A stretch of DNA of 64,000 nucleotides. Source: Chloroflexi bacterium HGW-Chloroflexi-10. GTDB taxonomy: Bacteria; Chloroflexota; Anaerolineae; Anaerolineales; Anaerolineaceae. Under the pieces are notes generated by a model. That model saw only the letters and a program-made list of their open reading frames with translations. It ran no database searches and was not told the origin of the DNA. The stretch spans positions 107,329 to 171,328 of the forward strand of contig PHBZ01000013.1 of the NCBI GenBank assembly GCA_002840755.1. Direction: 5' to 3'. The position numbers were made by a program, and so were the translations under genes. Below are positions 18,701-25,793 of the stretch, one piece after another. Each line of letters starts with the position of its first letter. Position 1 is the stretch's first letter.

Positions 18701-19845
18701 ATTCCGGCTGTTGAAGCTGCCAGAAATAGTTGTTCAGCGGAGTCATTATACGGATCTTCACCACCGGAGATGGAGAAGTTGATTACATCAACACCATCCA
18801 AAATCGCCTGGTCAATGGCCGCATTAATCGCAGCACCATAACAAGCGCCGTCACCACTATCTTCAACACAAACATCATAAGCGATGATATTGGCATGTGG
18901 CGCCACACCGGAAATCTGTTGTGTCTGTGTGAGGCTTGGTTTTACCATTTCTGCAATGATCACATTACCAGCCACTGTACTGGCGGTATGTGAACCATGG
19001 CCGCCGGAATCTTCAGGAGTATACAGCTCATAAGCATCAGTGTCCACATATGAATATGCACCGATTAACTTATCATTACATACATAACTGGCATCATATT
19101 GAGCCACATTAGTCGGATCACAAACACCGACAAATGTATCTGCGCCTAACGGATTGACATGTACATAATCATCCTCCGGGCCTACTTCAGCAAAAGAGGG
19201 ATGATCAAAGTTAATCCCGCCATCAATGATACCCACCAGAATGCCTTCACCTTTGGATCCGGTTGTAGCCAGATTCCATACGTCCGTAGCGCCAATAAAA
19301 GCTGGGCCTACATCGGTATCCAGGTGTTGGATTTTTTCACGTTCAACTTTAATAATGCCGGGGACATCCATCACCACTTTTTCTAGTTCCGCAGCATCCA
19401 TTTCCACAGCAAAGCCATTTATGCCTACCGAATAACGAAAAGCCACTTCCAATTCACGGCCCAATACCTGCTGCATACTTTTTAAGGCAGATGTCTGCTT
19501 ATCGGCCAGGTAAGCCATATAGGCTTTGCTTTCCGGGGATTTTGCATCCAACTTACCAGTGCCAAGCACTGCTGGACTGGTAGCTTTATAACCATCCAAA
19601 TTGCCATCATAGGTTGCCAATGGCGCATCTTCCAATTGAATAATGAATCGTACCGGTTCGGTTACGCCTTTGACAGCTTTATCGACACCGTCTGGATATG
19701 CATTACGAGCAACCACTTCGGAAGGATCAACCGCAGTAAATTCATGCGGTCCATTTCCTCTTTGAGCCACATTTGCACTGGCGGGTGCAACCACCATAGC
19801 CAGCACCATCAATATTGCAAATAACTTAAACAAATGTTTTTTCAT
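15754..19845 (-). CDS. Secreted subtilisin-like serine protease (S8, Vpr-like) with PA domain
   Basis: 1363-residue exported peptidase. ATG 19845 (MKKHLFKLF) is chosen over TTG 19875 because GGTGGAG lies 10 nt upstream. Order: signal peptide ending ASA (1-24), inhibitor-I9-like propeptide (~60-175), S8 catalytic domain with Asp208 (GIIDGG), His283 (GGHGSH), Asn390 (SAGNNG) and Ser614 (GTSMSSPH), a protease-associated insert (~445-550) between His and Ser, a Fn3-like domain, a PPC-like domain (DLFVMYDDG), a DUF11-like segment (VADVQTAQQGD) and a C-terminal beta domain. It ends in IWMPVIFR. All catalytic residues are present, so it should be active after propeptide removal, probably supplying peptides for the Dpp-type importer family. 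Confidence 0.92.
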   Translation of the reverse strand: MKKHLFKLFAILMVLAMVVAPASANVAQRGNGPHEFTAVDPSEVVARNAYPDGVDKAVKGVTEPVRFIIQLEDAPLATYDGNLDGYKATSPAVLGTGKLDAKSPESKAYMAYLADKQTSALKSMQQVLGRELEVAFRYSVGINGFAVEMDAAELEKVVMDVPGIIKVEREKIQHLDTDVGPAFIGATDVWNLATTGSKGEGILVGIIDGGINFDHPSFAEVGPEDDYVHVNPLGADTFVGVCDPTNVAQYDASYVCNDKLIGAYSYVDTDAYELYTPEDSGGHGSHTASTVAGNVIIAEMVKPSLTQTQQISGVAPHANIIAYDVCVEDSGDGACYGAAINAAIDQAILDGVDVINFSISGGEDPYNDSAEQLFLAASTAGIFVAASAGNNGPDPETTGHRSPWLMSSAASTHNRAYPNGLIGMSGGDTTPPANMVGKGFTSALAEKDIVYAGDFGNALCLLATEGGVWDAGTDFTNKIVVCDRGISARVDKAIAVQAEGAVGYVLANNAASADALTGDAYVIPGVHITYADGVVLKTWLASGTGHKAAIQGATRDLSASNGNVMADFSSRGPNGTVDVLKPDVTAPGVDIWAAVNSPVPGSGAAEFDFYSGTSMSSPHTAGAAALLTALHPTWTAAEIKSALMLTAVNPGIKKEDGITEGDVFDFGAGLIQVDLAADTGLVMDEIKANFDAANPADGGNPQTLNLASVYNSQCLGECSWTRTVRNVSGAAANWTASVTESAGLTISVSPASFSIADGATQVITITANVDAATVGEWNFGDVKLTENADLSPDVHLPLAVLPSAGVVPEHLFIDTRRDAGSKLMEDLQALAITERTHQYFGLVKGAQETFDLVEDPTTGDPYDDFDQVYVSSFTVGANTARFVTEIVASTSLDLDLFVMYDDGSGAVEVAKSATGAVLEYVDIMDPPAGDYYVIVQNWDDSVAGLPDSVTLSTGVVVGDADNAYIEGPTSVAKGELFDLRFFWDEPDMSAGQHWYGVFTVGTDAAHPDNVGTVPVDIRRLEDDVTKVADVQTAQQGDIVTYTITIQPNVTGEDAIYMLEDTLPEGMQLVPGSITGGATSSGGKIYWGGVMPGVSYYEITTDATDPLCDTGFGGYVDLAGFGINPQSGIFGDTDAWTAFPTQNPFVFFGEEYTGLGLSDDGFLIFDTANNYAGSPWLVQSLPDPNVPNNVAAILWQDMEIVYEAGTKGVSLATSGPDVAIVEYDDIQVYHEPTQTYDMEAVIYSGITNGPGMYEMVFAYDNITGPLTEVTVGVENVLGDEAYTFVNADDASLLISDGTMVCVDYAGPTEPKVITYQMEVTTDKVMTAINELRSSVFKPGAKELIINSVVWLNSSELIWMPVIFR

Positions 19846-20153
19846 GTCTTTAGGTCTCCACCTTTTGTTAAACAAATTTGACCAACATCTACTCCTACGA
19901 AATTAAATTGCGCCGGTGTATGATCGCTTGGGTTTCACCTCCTTTTATGGAATTTAACCAGCAAAAAACAACACCAATCACCAACTGGTGTTATTGCTTA
20001 TGAATATGAACTGACCGTACCGAAACATACGGCAAATTCAGCCCTCCACTATAAAATCTTCTTACCGTTCAACCAACTCTTAGTCAGAGGTACTACAAAG
20101 CTCTCGGGAATGTTCCAATACGGACAATTTTTATCTTATTGAAAACTAGAACC
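19846..20153 (-). promoter_or_regulatory. ~308-nt leader of the protease gene with internal terminator-like hairpin
   Basis: The region from the predicted start of transcription to ATG holds three things. A hairpin AACACCA/TGGTGTT (19970-19992) is followed by six T on the minus strand and looks like an intrinsic terminator inside the leader. A perfect orphan SD, AAAGGAGGTGA, lies at about 19937-19947 with no start codon at usable distance. A mini-ORF MLVKFV sits after GGAG about 50 nt before the gene. Together they suggest attenuation or leader-peptide control, but no mechanism can be proven from sequence. The rest of the gap to 20241 holds the promoter and nothing else recognisable. Confidence 0.45.
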
Positions 20154-20159
20154 ATTAAC

Positions 20160-20188
20160 AGTATAGAACTCAAAAAGGCACTTGTCAA
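20160..20188 (-). promoter_or_regulatory. Strong promoter of the protease gene
   Basis: -35 TTGACA (20183-20188), 17 bp, -10 TATACT (20160-20165) on the minus strand. This is a near-consensus sigma-70-type promoter, divergent to the aminotransferase gene. Confidence 0.8.
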
Positions 20189-20241
20189 GATAAAATAAGC
20201 GGTAAAATTATCCTACTTTGAATCACCGGAGCCGCGACAAA

Positions 20242-21411
20242 ATGAAACCAGGTTCACCTTTCTTACTTGATCCTTCCATCATTTTTCTTAACCACGGATC
20301 CTTCGGCGCCTGTCCGCAGCCAGTGTTTGCTGCGTACCAGACTCTCCAGCGCGAATTGGAAAGTCAGCCGGTGCGCTTCCTGGGACGTGAATATCACCAG
20401 CGCCTGGCACATGCCCGCAGCGTTCTGGGTGCATACCTGGGTGCTCATCCAGACTACCTGGTCTTCGTGCCCAACGCCACGCATGGCGTCAATATCATCG
20501 CGCGTTCTCTGCACTTAAACCCTGGAGATGAAATCCTCACCAGCGCTCACGAATACGGCGCGTGTGATTACACCTGGGAATTTCTCTGCGCCAAATCCGG
20601 TGTGCAAATCAATCACCAACCCATCCCTTTTCCAGCTTCCACCAATGAAGAAATGCTGGAGCAATTCTGGAGCGGAGTCACCCCAACTACCAGGCTCATT
20701 TTCCTCAGCCACATTACTTCACCCACTGCCCTGCGTCTGCCGGTGGAAGCCATCTGTGCCCGCGCCCGCCAACACGGCATTCTCACGCTGATCGACGGCG
20801 CGCACGCTCCGGGGCAAATCCCATTGCACCTGGATACCCTTCAAGCTGATTTTTACACCGGGAACTGCCACAAATGGATGCTGGCTCCCAAAGGCAGCGC
20901 TTTTCTTTATGCCCACCCTGCTGTCCAGCATCTCGTTGAACCACTAATTGTCAGTTGGGGCTATCACACCGACCCGGCGCTCTCCAGCGGCTCGCGTTTT
21001 GTGGATTGGCTCACCTGGACCGGTACCCACGATCCGGCTGCCTATCTCAGCGTGCCGGCCGCCATCCAATTTCTACAGAAAAATAACTGGAATCAGGTGC
21101 AGCAGCGCTGCCATCTCTTACTCGAACAGTACTTGCCGCAATTCAGCGAAGTCACCGGTAAACCCATCCTTTACCGGCAGTCCGGCCAATATAGCCAGAT
21201 GGCCGCTATCGAAATGCCCCACCTCAAAGACTTGCATGCTTTCAAAACCGCCCTTTACGATCAATACCACATCGAAATCCCCGCTATTGAGTGGCAAAAT
21301 CGTCACTTTTTACGCATTTCCATTCAGGCCTACAATGACGAATCCGATCTGCAAGCGCTGTTGGCAGCGCTAACCCAACTCATCCGCGAATACACTGTCA
21401 TGAGGAATTAA
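20242..21411 (+). CDS. Class V PLP aminotransferase, isopenicillin-N epimerase-like
   Basis: Fold-type I PLP enzyme of the aminotransferase class V / CefD-like group; the real substrate is unknown. Key motifs: FLNHGSFG at the N-terminus, HEYGACDYTW, the PLP aspartate in LIDGAHAPGQ, and the Schiff-base Lys211 in TGNCHKWM. ATG 20242 has GGAG about 10 nt upstream and is favoured over TTG 20218. Length 389 aa is normal. It stands alone, divergent from the protease and convergent with the ABC-F gene. It could equally be a cysteine desulfurase-like lyase, but the NCHKW context is typical of the epimerase-like branch. Confidence 0.85.
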   Translation: MKPGSPFLLDPSIIFLNHGSFGACPQPVFAAYQTLQRELESQPVRFLGREYHQRLAHARSVLGAYLGAHPDYLVFVPNATHGVNIIARSLHLNPGDEILTSAHEYGACDYTWEFLCAKSGVQINHQPIPFPASTNEEMLEQFWSGVTPTTRLIFLSHITSPTALRLPVEAICARARQHGILTLIDGAHAPGQIPLHLDTLQADFYTGNCHKWMLAPKGSAFLYAHPAVQHLVEPLIVSWGYHTDPALSSGSRFVDWLTWTGTHDPAAYLSVPAAIQFLQKNNWNQVQQRCHLLLEQYLPQFSEVTGKPILYRQSGQYSQMAAIEMPHLKDLHAFKTALYDQYHIEIPAIEWQNRHFLRISIQAYNDESDLQALLAALTQLIREYTVMRN

Positions 21412-21420
21412 GCTCTCCCC

Positions 21421-21514
21421 CAACCCCTATTTCCCATTTCCCGTTCTTTCCTCATTACTCGGTACTCATTACTCAGCACTCACTACTCAGTACTATTTTC
21501 CCCATTTCCTTCTC
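21421..21514. repeat. Heptamer repeat tract (CATTACT/CAGCACT/CACTACT/CAGTACT)
   Basis: Tract between convergent genes, with at least five consecutive 7-mers of the form CNNNACT and flanking TTTCCC-type units. It abuts the stop codon of the ABC-F gene. Confidence 0.7.
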
Positions 21515-23443
21515 TCATTCCAACTGCGCTCCCACGTTCTCCCAGGTGTGCATTTGCTCAGCCAGCGCATCCTGCGCCTGCTGGTAAGCCTGTGCCAGAC
21601 GCAGCACCATACCGCCATCCTCGGGTGGATTTTGCAGCTGCGTTTCCAGCCTGGTAATTTCTGCCTCCAGATCTGCAATCTGCGCTTCCACTGCCTGCAA
21701 ACGTTGTTCCAGGCGCAGACGTTCATTTTTGGAGAGTCCCGTCTTAACTGGCGCAGCCGTATCCGCACCGTTAACCGCTTTGCGTATTTCCGCACGTTCC
21801 CGTTCATGCTCCGCGGCCTTGCGCTGAGCTTCAACCGCCTGAGCATCTTTAAATTCACTGTAGGAACCCCCAAAAACCTGCAATTCTCCGGTCTCCGGCG
21901 CCACCGTCCAGATTTGCGTGGAAAGCGCGTCAATCAAAAAGCGGTCATGCGAAACCAGCAGAATGGTGCCGTCAAAATTTCCCAGCATGGATTGCAGTAC
22001 TTCCTGCGAAGGCAAATCCAGATGGTTGGTAGGCTCATCCAGCAGCAGCAGGTTAGCGCCGCGCAGCCCTAAAATGGCAAGCGCCAGGCGTCCGCGCTCA
22101 CCACCGGAGAGCAAACTGACTGTCTTGAATACATCTTCACCGGTAAAAAGAAATTTTGCCAGGTAATCACGGATCTCCGCCAGGCGCCAGCTGGGCATCA
22201 CCGTTTCAATTTCCTGCATCAGCGTTTTTTCAGGATGCAGGTCTTCGTGCGCCTGGGCAAAATAACCAATCTGCAGGCTTGCGCCCAACTCAACACTGCC
22301 GCCATAAGGCGGAATTTGTGCCAGAATGGTTTTTAAAAATGTCGTTTTCCCCGCGCCATTCGGGCCAATGATGGCAGCGCATTCTTTGCGCTTCAGTACC
22401 AGGTCCGGGGCGGCAAACAATGGACGTCCTTCATCTTCATACCCTACCTGCAAGTCGTATGTACGCAAAACCAGATTGCCGCTGCGAACTACAGGGTCCA
22501 GCTTGAGACGCAGGGTGCGGCGGGCTGATGGCGGCGGAGTAATGCGCGCTTCTTCCAGCATCCGTTGTAAACGCTTGCGCCGGCCTTTGGCCTGCCTGGT
22601 ATTCTGCCCGGCAATATTGCGGCGGATATATTCTTCCTCTTTTTCCACAAATTCCTGCTGGGTTTCAAACTCGGCCAGCCGGCGGGCATAGCGTTCCGCG
22701 CGTTGTACCAGGTAGGCACTGTAATTACCGCGGTAAGTCTCCAACGTGGGGGTCATTTCAAAAATAGTTTCAGTCACCTGATCCAAAAAATAGCGGTCAT
22801 GCGAAACGATAAAAACAGCTCCCGGCCAATCCTTCAGGTAAGATTCGAGCCACTCCACAGCGCTGATATCCAGGTGATTGGTCGGCTCGTCCAGCAGCAA
22901 CAAATCTGGTTCTTCCAGCAGCAGCTTGGCTAGCAGGGCCCGCGTGCGTTGGCCGCCGGAAAGTTGCTGCAAAGGGCGCTGTTCATCCTCGTGGGAAAAG
23001 CCCAAACCGGTCAGGGTCTGGTGAATCCGCGTTTCAAAAGTGTAACCACCCAAACGTTCAAATTCCAACTGCAAGCGGCCATATTGGTCCATAAACTGTT
23101 CTTCCACTGCTTGCTCGGTCATCTGTTCTTCCAATTGGCGCAGCGCTGCCTGCTGATCGAGTAAACCCTGAAAAACACTCAGACATTCTCCCCACAGCGT
23201 GCGCTGCGATTCCAAACGCGCTTGCTGCGGCAGATAGCCAATGCGCACCCCTTTGGATAATTGCACCAAACCTTCAGAGGCCGCCTCCTCGCCGTTAATG
23301 ATCCGCAATAAAGTGGTTTTACCCACGCCATTCGGGCCTACCAGACCAATCCGGGCACGCGCCGGTACACTGAAAGATATCTCACTAAAAATATCTACAG
23401 CACCAAACGATTTTCCCAGATTATTGACAGTTAAAACGGCCAT
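21515..23443 (-). CDS. ABC-F family ATPase (Uup/YdiF-type ribosome-associated factor)
   Basis: 642-residue soluble protein with two ABC domains and no membrane segments. First domain: Walker A GPNGVGKTT, signature LSGGQRTR, Walker B LLLLDEPTNHLD. Second domain: GPNGAGKTT, LSGGERGR, LLLLDEPTNHLD. The linker between them is rich in Arg and Lys. A C-terminal coiled coil (~575-640, RLEQRLQAVEAQIADLEAEI) places it nearer Uup/YdiF than EttA. ABC-F proteins bind the ribosome E site and ease stalled translation; a minority give antibiotic resistance, for which nothing specific is seen here. ATG start with a weak GAGAAAAAG site. Confidence 0.92.
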   Translation of the reverse strand: MAVLTVNNLGKSFGAVDIFSEISFSVPARARIGLVGPNGVGKTTLLRIINGEEAASEGLVQLSKGVRIGYLPQQARLESQRTLWGECLSVFQGLLDQQAALRQLEEQMTEQAVEEQFMDQYGRLQLEFERLGGYTFETRIHQTLTGLGFSHEDEQRPLQQLSGGQRTRALLAKLLLEEPDLLLLDEPTNHLDISAVEWLESYLKDWPGAVFIVSHDRYFLDQVTETIFEMTPTLETYRGNYSAYLVQRAERYARRLAEFETQQEFVEKEEEYIRRNIAGQNTRQAKGRRKRLQRMLEEARITPPPSARRTLRLKLDPVVRSGNLVLRTYDLQVGYEDEGRPLFAAPDLVLKRKECAAIIGPNGAGKTTFLKTILAQIPPYGGSVELGASLQIGYFAQAHEDLHPEKTLMQEIETVMPSWRLAEIRDYLAKFLFTGEDVFKTVSLLSGGERGRLALAILGLRGANLLLLDEPTNHLDLPSQEVLQSMLGNFDGTILLVSHDRFLIDALSTQIWTVAPETGELQVFGGSYSEFKDAQAVEAQRKAAEHERERAEIRKAVNGADTAAPVKTGLSKNERLRLEQRLQAVEAQIADLEAEITRLETQLQNPPEDGGMVLRLAQAYQQAQDALAEQMHTWENVGAQLE

Positions 23444-23517
23444 CTTTTTCTCGCTATACCAGTAGTATCAAACCGCGCAAAGTATACCATAGGCGCAGGG
23501 TCCTTTACGCCAATCCT

Positions 23518-24072
23518 TTATTGTTCCCAGCCAAGCAATAAATTCGCCGCCAGCGCGGGTACTGTGCCAACCTTTTCCACCCGGATCACTTTTCCCCACG
23601 GCCAGCGCCGGCAAGCATTTTCTAATAATTCCGGGCGCATCACCAATACGGCCTGGCGGTAGGTGCGCGAGTCCAGAGCATCCAAACCATTCACCCAACC
23701 CTGCCCGCGCAGCAGTTCCAACGGCCCCAATTCATCCACGATCAGCAGATCCGTTGGCACAGCCCCGGCCAATACCTCATTTCCCCAGGCTAACGCTGTG
23801 GGATCGAACGACCATTGCAGCGGTTTTTCTCCCGGGTTCGCTGGCTGCGGCTGGTTAGCGCGTACCGCCAGGCGGCGTGTCTCTCCGCTGCGCAAATCCT
23901 CAACATCAATGGCCACTTTTTCACCCCCTGCAAAAACAGCCGGAGAACGCACCCCGCTGATTTTCCAGCCCCGTGCCCGAAAGCCATCCACCAGGGCCGC
24001 GCACAGGGTCGTTTTGCCGGCAAGCCGCTCCCCGCTAATAATCCACAATTCGCTTTCCTGTATTTCAACCAT
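23518..24072 (-). CDS. THEP1-like nucleoside-triphosphatase
   Basis: 184-residue P-loop NTPase of the THEP1 (DUF265) type. Walker A is GERLAGKTT (~14-22) and Walker B is LLIVDELGPLEL, the DExGxxE/L signature typical of this family. A predicted fold-stabilising segment GVRSPAVFAGGEKVAIDVEDL follows the P-loop. Characterised members hydrolyse NTPs slowly and their physiological role is uncertain. Its ATG is 3 nt after the stop of the upstream Cache membrane gene, so the two are probably co-translated. Confidence 0.8.
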   Translation of the reverse strand: MVEIQESELWIISGERLAGKTTLCAALVDGFRARGWKISGVRSPAVFAGGEKVAIDVEDLRSGETRRLAVRANQPQPANPGEKPLQWSFDPTALAWGNEVLAGAVPTDLLIVDELGPLELLRGQGWVNGLDALDSRTYRQAVLVMRPELLENACRRWPWGKVIRVEKVGTVPALAANLLLGWEQ

Positions 24073-24075
24073 GTT

Positions 24076-24738
24076 TCACCGGTTATAAATCCCGGCCCAA
24101 ACCAGCAGCATCAGCAGTATCACAGTGACCGGTACAGCCACCACAATCATCCGAACGAACACGGTTGCCCACCCGGAAACGGCAATAATATCTTCCGTCA
24201 GCACCGAAACACCCACCATCCAGTCATACCCTTCCAGCGGAACCGGCGCCCAGGCATTTAATGTCTCGCCCTCGCCAACCTGCCAGGTAAACACGGCCAC
24301 ACCGGCTTCACCTGCTTGCATGGACTCCACAAATTGGGTATGCGTCTGTGAAAAAGGCAGCGGCAGTAAATAATCCAGGTCAGCCGCATCACCGCCGGAA
24401 ATATCCGGCCAGCGCGGGTCGTACAACGGTTGTTTGCCTTCGTAAAACCAGGCGTAACCATGTTCCAGCACCCGTGCCGGTTGTACATAACGGCTGATTA
24501 ACTCGGCTTCAAACGTGCTCTTCAGGCCGTCCCGGTTATAATCCAGGCGGTCCGAAATGCTCTCAGCCATTGAACGCGCCGTGAACGCAGCCATATCAGC
24601 TGCCAAAGGCTGGTAAGCCTGCACCAGGCTGTGCCGCACCAACTGATCCATGGTTAACAAACCGGCCCATGCCAGAGCCAAAAAGAGAATATACGCAACG
24701 GATAATAATACCAGGCGGGGTTTCTTTGCTTTTTCCAA
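24076..24738 (-). CDS. Membrane protein with a lone Cache-like sensor domain
   Basis: 220 residues: N-terminal TM helix (~8-30), an extracytoplasmic Cache-like domain (~35-185, with WFYEGKQPLYDPRWPD and the ending NAWAPVPLEGYDWMVGVSV typical of single/double Cache folds), and a second TM helix (~190-215) followed only by GIYNR. The usual cytoplasmic output (HAMP, kinase, methyl-accepting or GGDEF) is absent. The start is TTG 24738, supported by GAGG 6 nt upstream. It overlaps functionally with the NTPase next door (3-nt gap), which might serve as its partner. Confidence 0.7.
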   Translation of the reverse strand: MEKAKKPRLVLLSVAYILFLALAWAGLLTMDQLVRHSLVQAYQPLAADMAAFTARSMAESISDRLDYNRDGLKSTFEAELISRYVQPARVLEHGYAWFYEGKQPLYDPRWPDISGGDAADLDYLLPLPFSQTHTQFVESMQAGEAGVAVFTWQVGEGETLNAWAPVPLEGYDWMVGVSVLTEDIIAVSGWATVFVRMIVVAVPVTVILLMLLVWAGIYNR

Positions 24739-24804
24739 ATTTCACCTCATGATGATTATACTGTTTTTCCCAATTCCAAATTCCCGATTCCTTCTCCCTT
24801 ACAT

Positions 24805-24870
24805 TGTCTACACAACCTGCCTATTTGTGCAATTATTTGTCTGGACAACCTGCCTAAATAGGCAGGTTGT
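24805..24870. repeat. Direct and inverted ACAACCTGCCTA repeats forming a perfect palindrome
   Basis: ACAACCTGCCTA occurs at 24812-24823 and 24845-24856, and inverted at 24859-24870. The last two copies form a perfect 12-bp inverted repeat with a 2-bp centre. Both direct copies are preceded by TGTCT, so the direct unit is about 19 bp at 33-bp spacing (three helical turns). This fits a dimeric regulator binding site upstream of the promoter at 24886. Confidence 0.6.
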
Positions 24871-24885
24871 CAAACGCGAAAAACC

Positions 24886-24913
24886 TTGTCATACTGTTTA
24901 CTGAATATATAAT
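24886..24913 (+). promoter_or_regulatory. Orphan promoter with no gene downstream
   Basis: TTGTCA (24886-24891), 16 bp, TATAAT (24908-24913). No ORF with a start signal follows for nearly 900 bases. The palindrome at 24845-24870 lies just upstream. It may drive a small RNA or be a relic. Confidence 0.45.
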
Positions 24914-25301
24914 GCCCGTGGTCACAAATTGCGCTTTACTCAGCGGCTCTGCGCGGAACCAGTAGGGGCGAGGCCCTCCCCACCCCCGACACTACACGTG
25001 GAATGGTAGGCACTGTCTATCCCACGCTGACCGATCACCTGAAAAACCCAAACAATTTGCGAAAGAATCACCACACCCCTCTGTGATCCGAATAAGCATA
25101 GAACCTTAACAAACGAATAGCCATCATCCACCCTCACCTTAAATCCTTCAGATCCTGCCGTGTCCTTGGGTTTCCGGTCAATGCCAATCTTTTTTTCGCG
25201 TGTTTCGTGCTTTTCGTCGTAATAAAACAACGCATAAACATCACCCTGCCCCATGCCCGATCCCTAATTCCAAATTCCTGCTTCCCGACTCATTCGAACC
25301 T

Positions 25302-25321
25302 TATTCGTTCCAAAACGAATA
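25302..25321. repeat. Perfect inverted repeat TATTCGTT-CCAA-AACGAATA
   Basis: An 8-bp perfect inverted repeat with a 4-bp loop. Related ATTCGTTCC and AACGAATA words recur within the next 130 bases (near 25395 and 25440). There is no T run, so it is not an obvious terminator. Confidence 0.5.
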
Positions 25322-25793
25322 CCGGCGAAAAAACAGCATATCCACAGCTCCCACCGCAGGCACCCCCACCCATACCGGATTTTTCTCGGAAACACATTCG
25401 TTCCGATTGAAATTTTTTTTCAACGATAAACGAAAAACGAATACGCAACGCGCTCCTCTGCGCCCGCGCAAGGGTAGGCTGCTAATTAAAGGTGAAACAC
25501 AACCCGTACGGGCGAGGCTGGAAGAATTTTCTCTGCCCGTTCAATACCCGATGCCTCACCCCTTAGCCAAATCCATCAGTCCCCCCATCCGCATAAGGGT
25601 GGGCTCAAACTAGACATCACATTATTTTTCCAACCACCAGACCCATCCGGCACCACCTGGTATCTTTGACCCGTCACTCATCACCCGTTTCCAAATTCCT
25701 ACTTCCTACTTCCCCCATCACTACTTTCCCCATCCCTAATCGGATAAAATCAGGTAAAATAAACTATCCAATAATGGCAGGGTTGCAAAAAAC

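Larger units (their letters stand above)
24739..25793. other. ~1 kb gene-free region rich in repeats
   Basis: No convincing coding region: the open frames present have no ribosome sites, skewed composition and no family resemblance. Contents: four heptamer tracts (24763-24800 AATTCCC-type; 25186-25225 CACGAAA-type on the minus strand; 25255-25290; 25665-25740), a cluster of ACAACCTGCCTA repeats and a palindrome (24805-24870), an orphan promoter (24886-24913), an inverted repeat at 25302-25321, and GGGGCGAGGC-type GC motifs near 24965 and 25510 that look like dispersed repeats. It could be a decayed insertion or a non-coding RNA locus. Confidence 0.6.

Noticed and set aside
24805..24870. Integron attC or transposon terminal repeat
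   Set aside because: No integrase or transposase, no target-site duplication and no core sites; an operator-like role is simpler.
24940..25254. 104-residue minus-strand ORF in the gene-free region
   Set aside because: No ribosome site, covers GC-repeat and heptamer sequence, no recognisable fold. Treated as non-coding.
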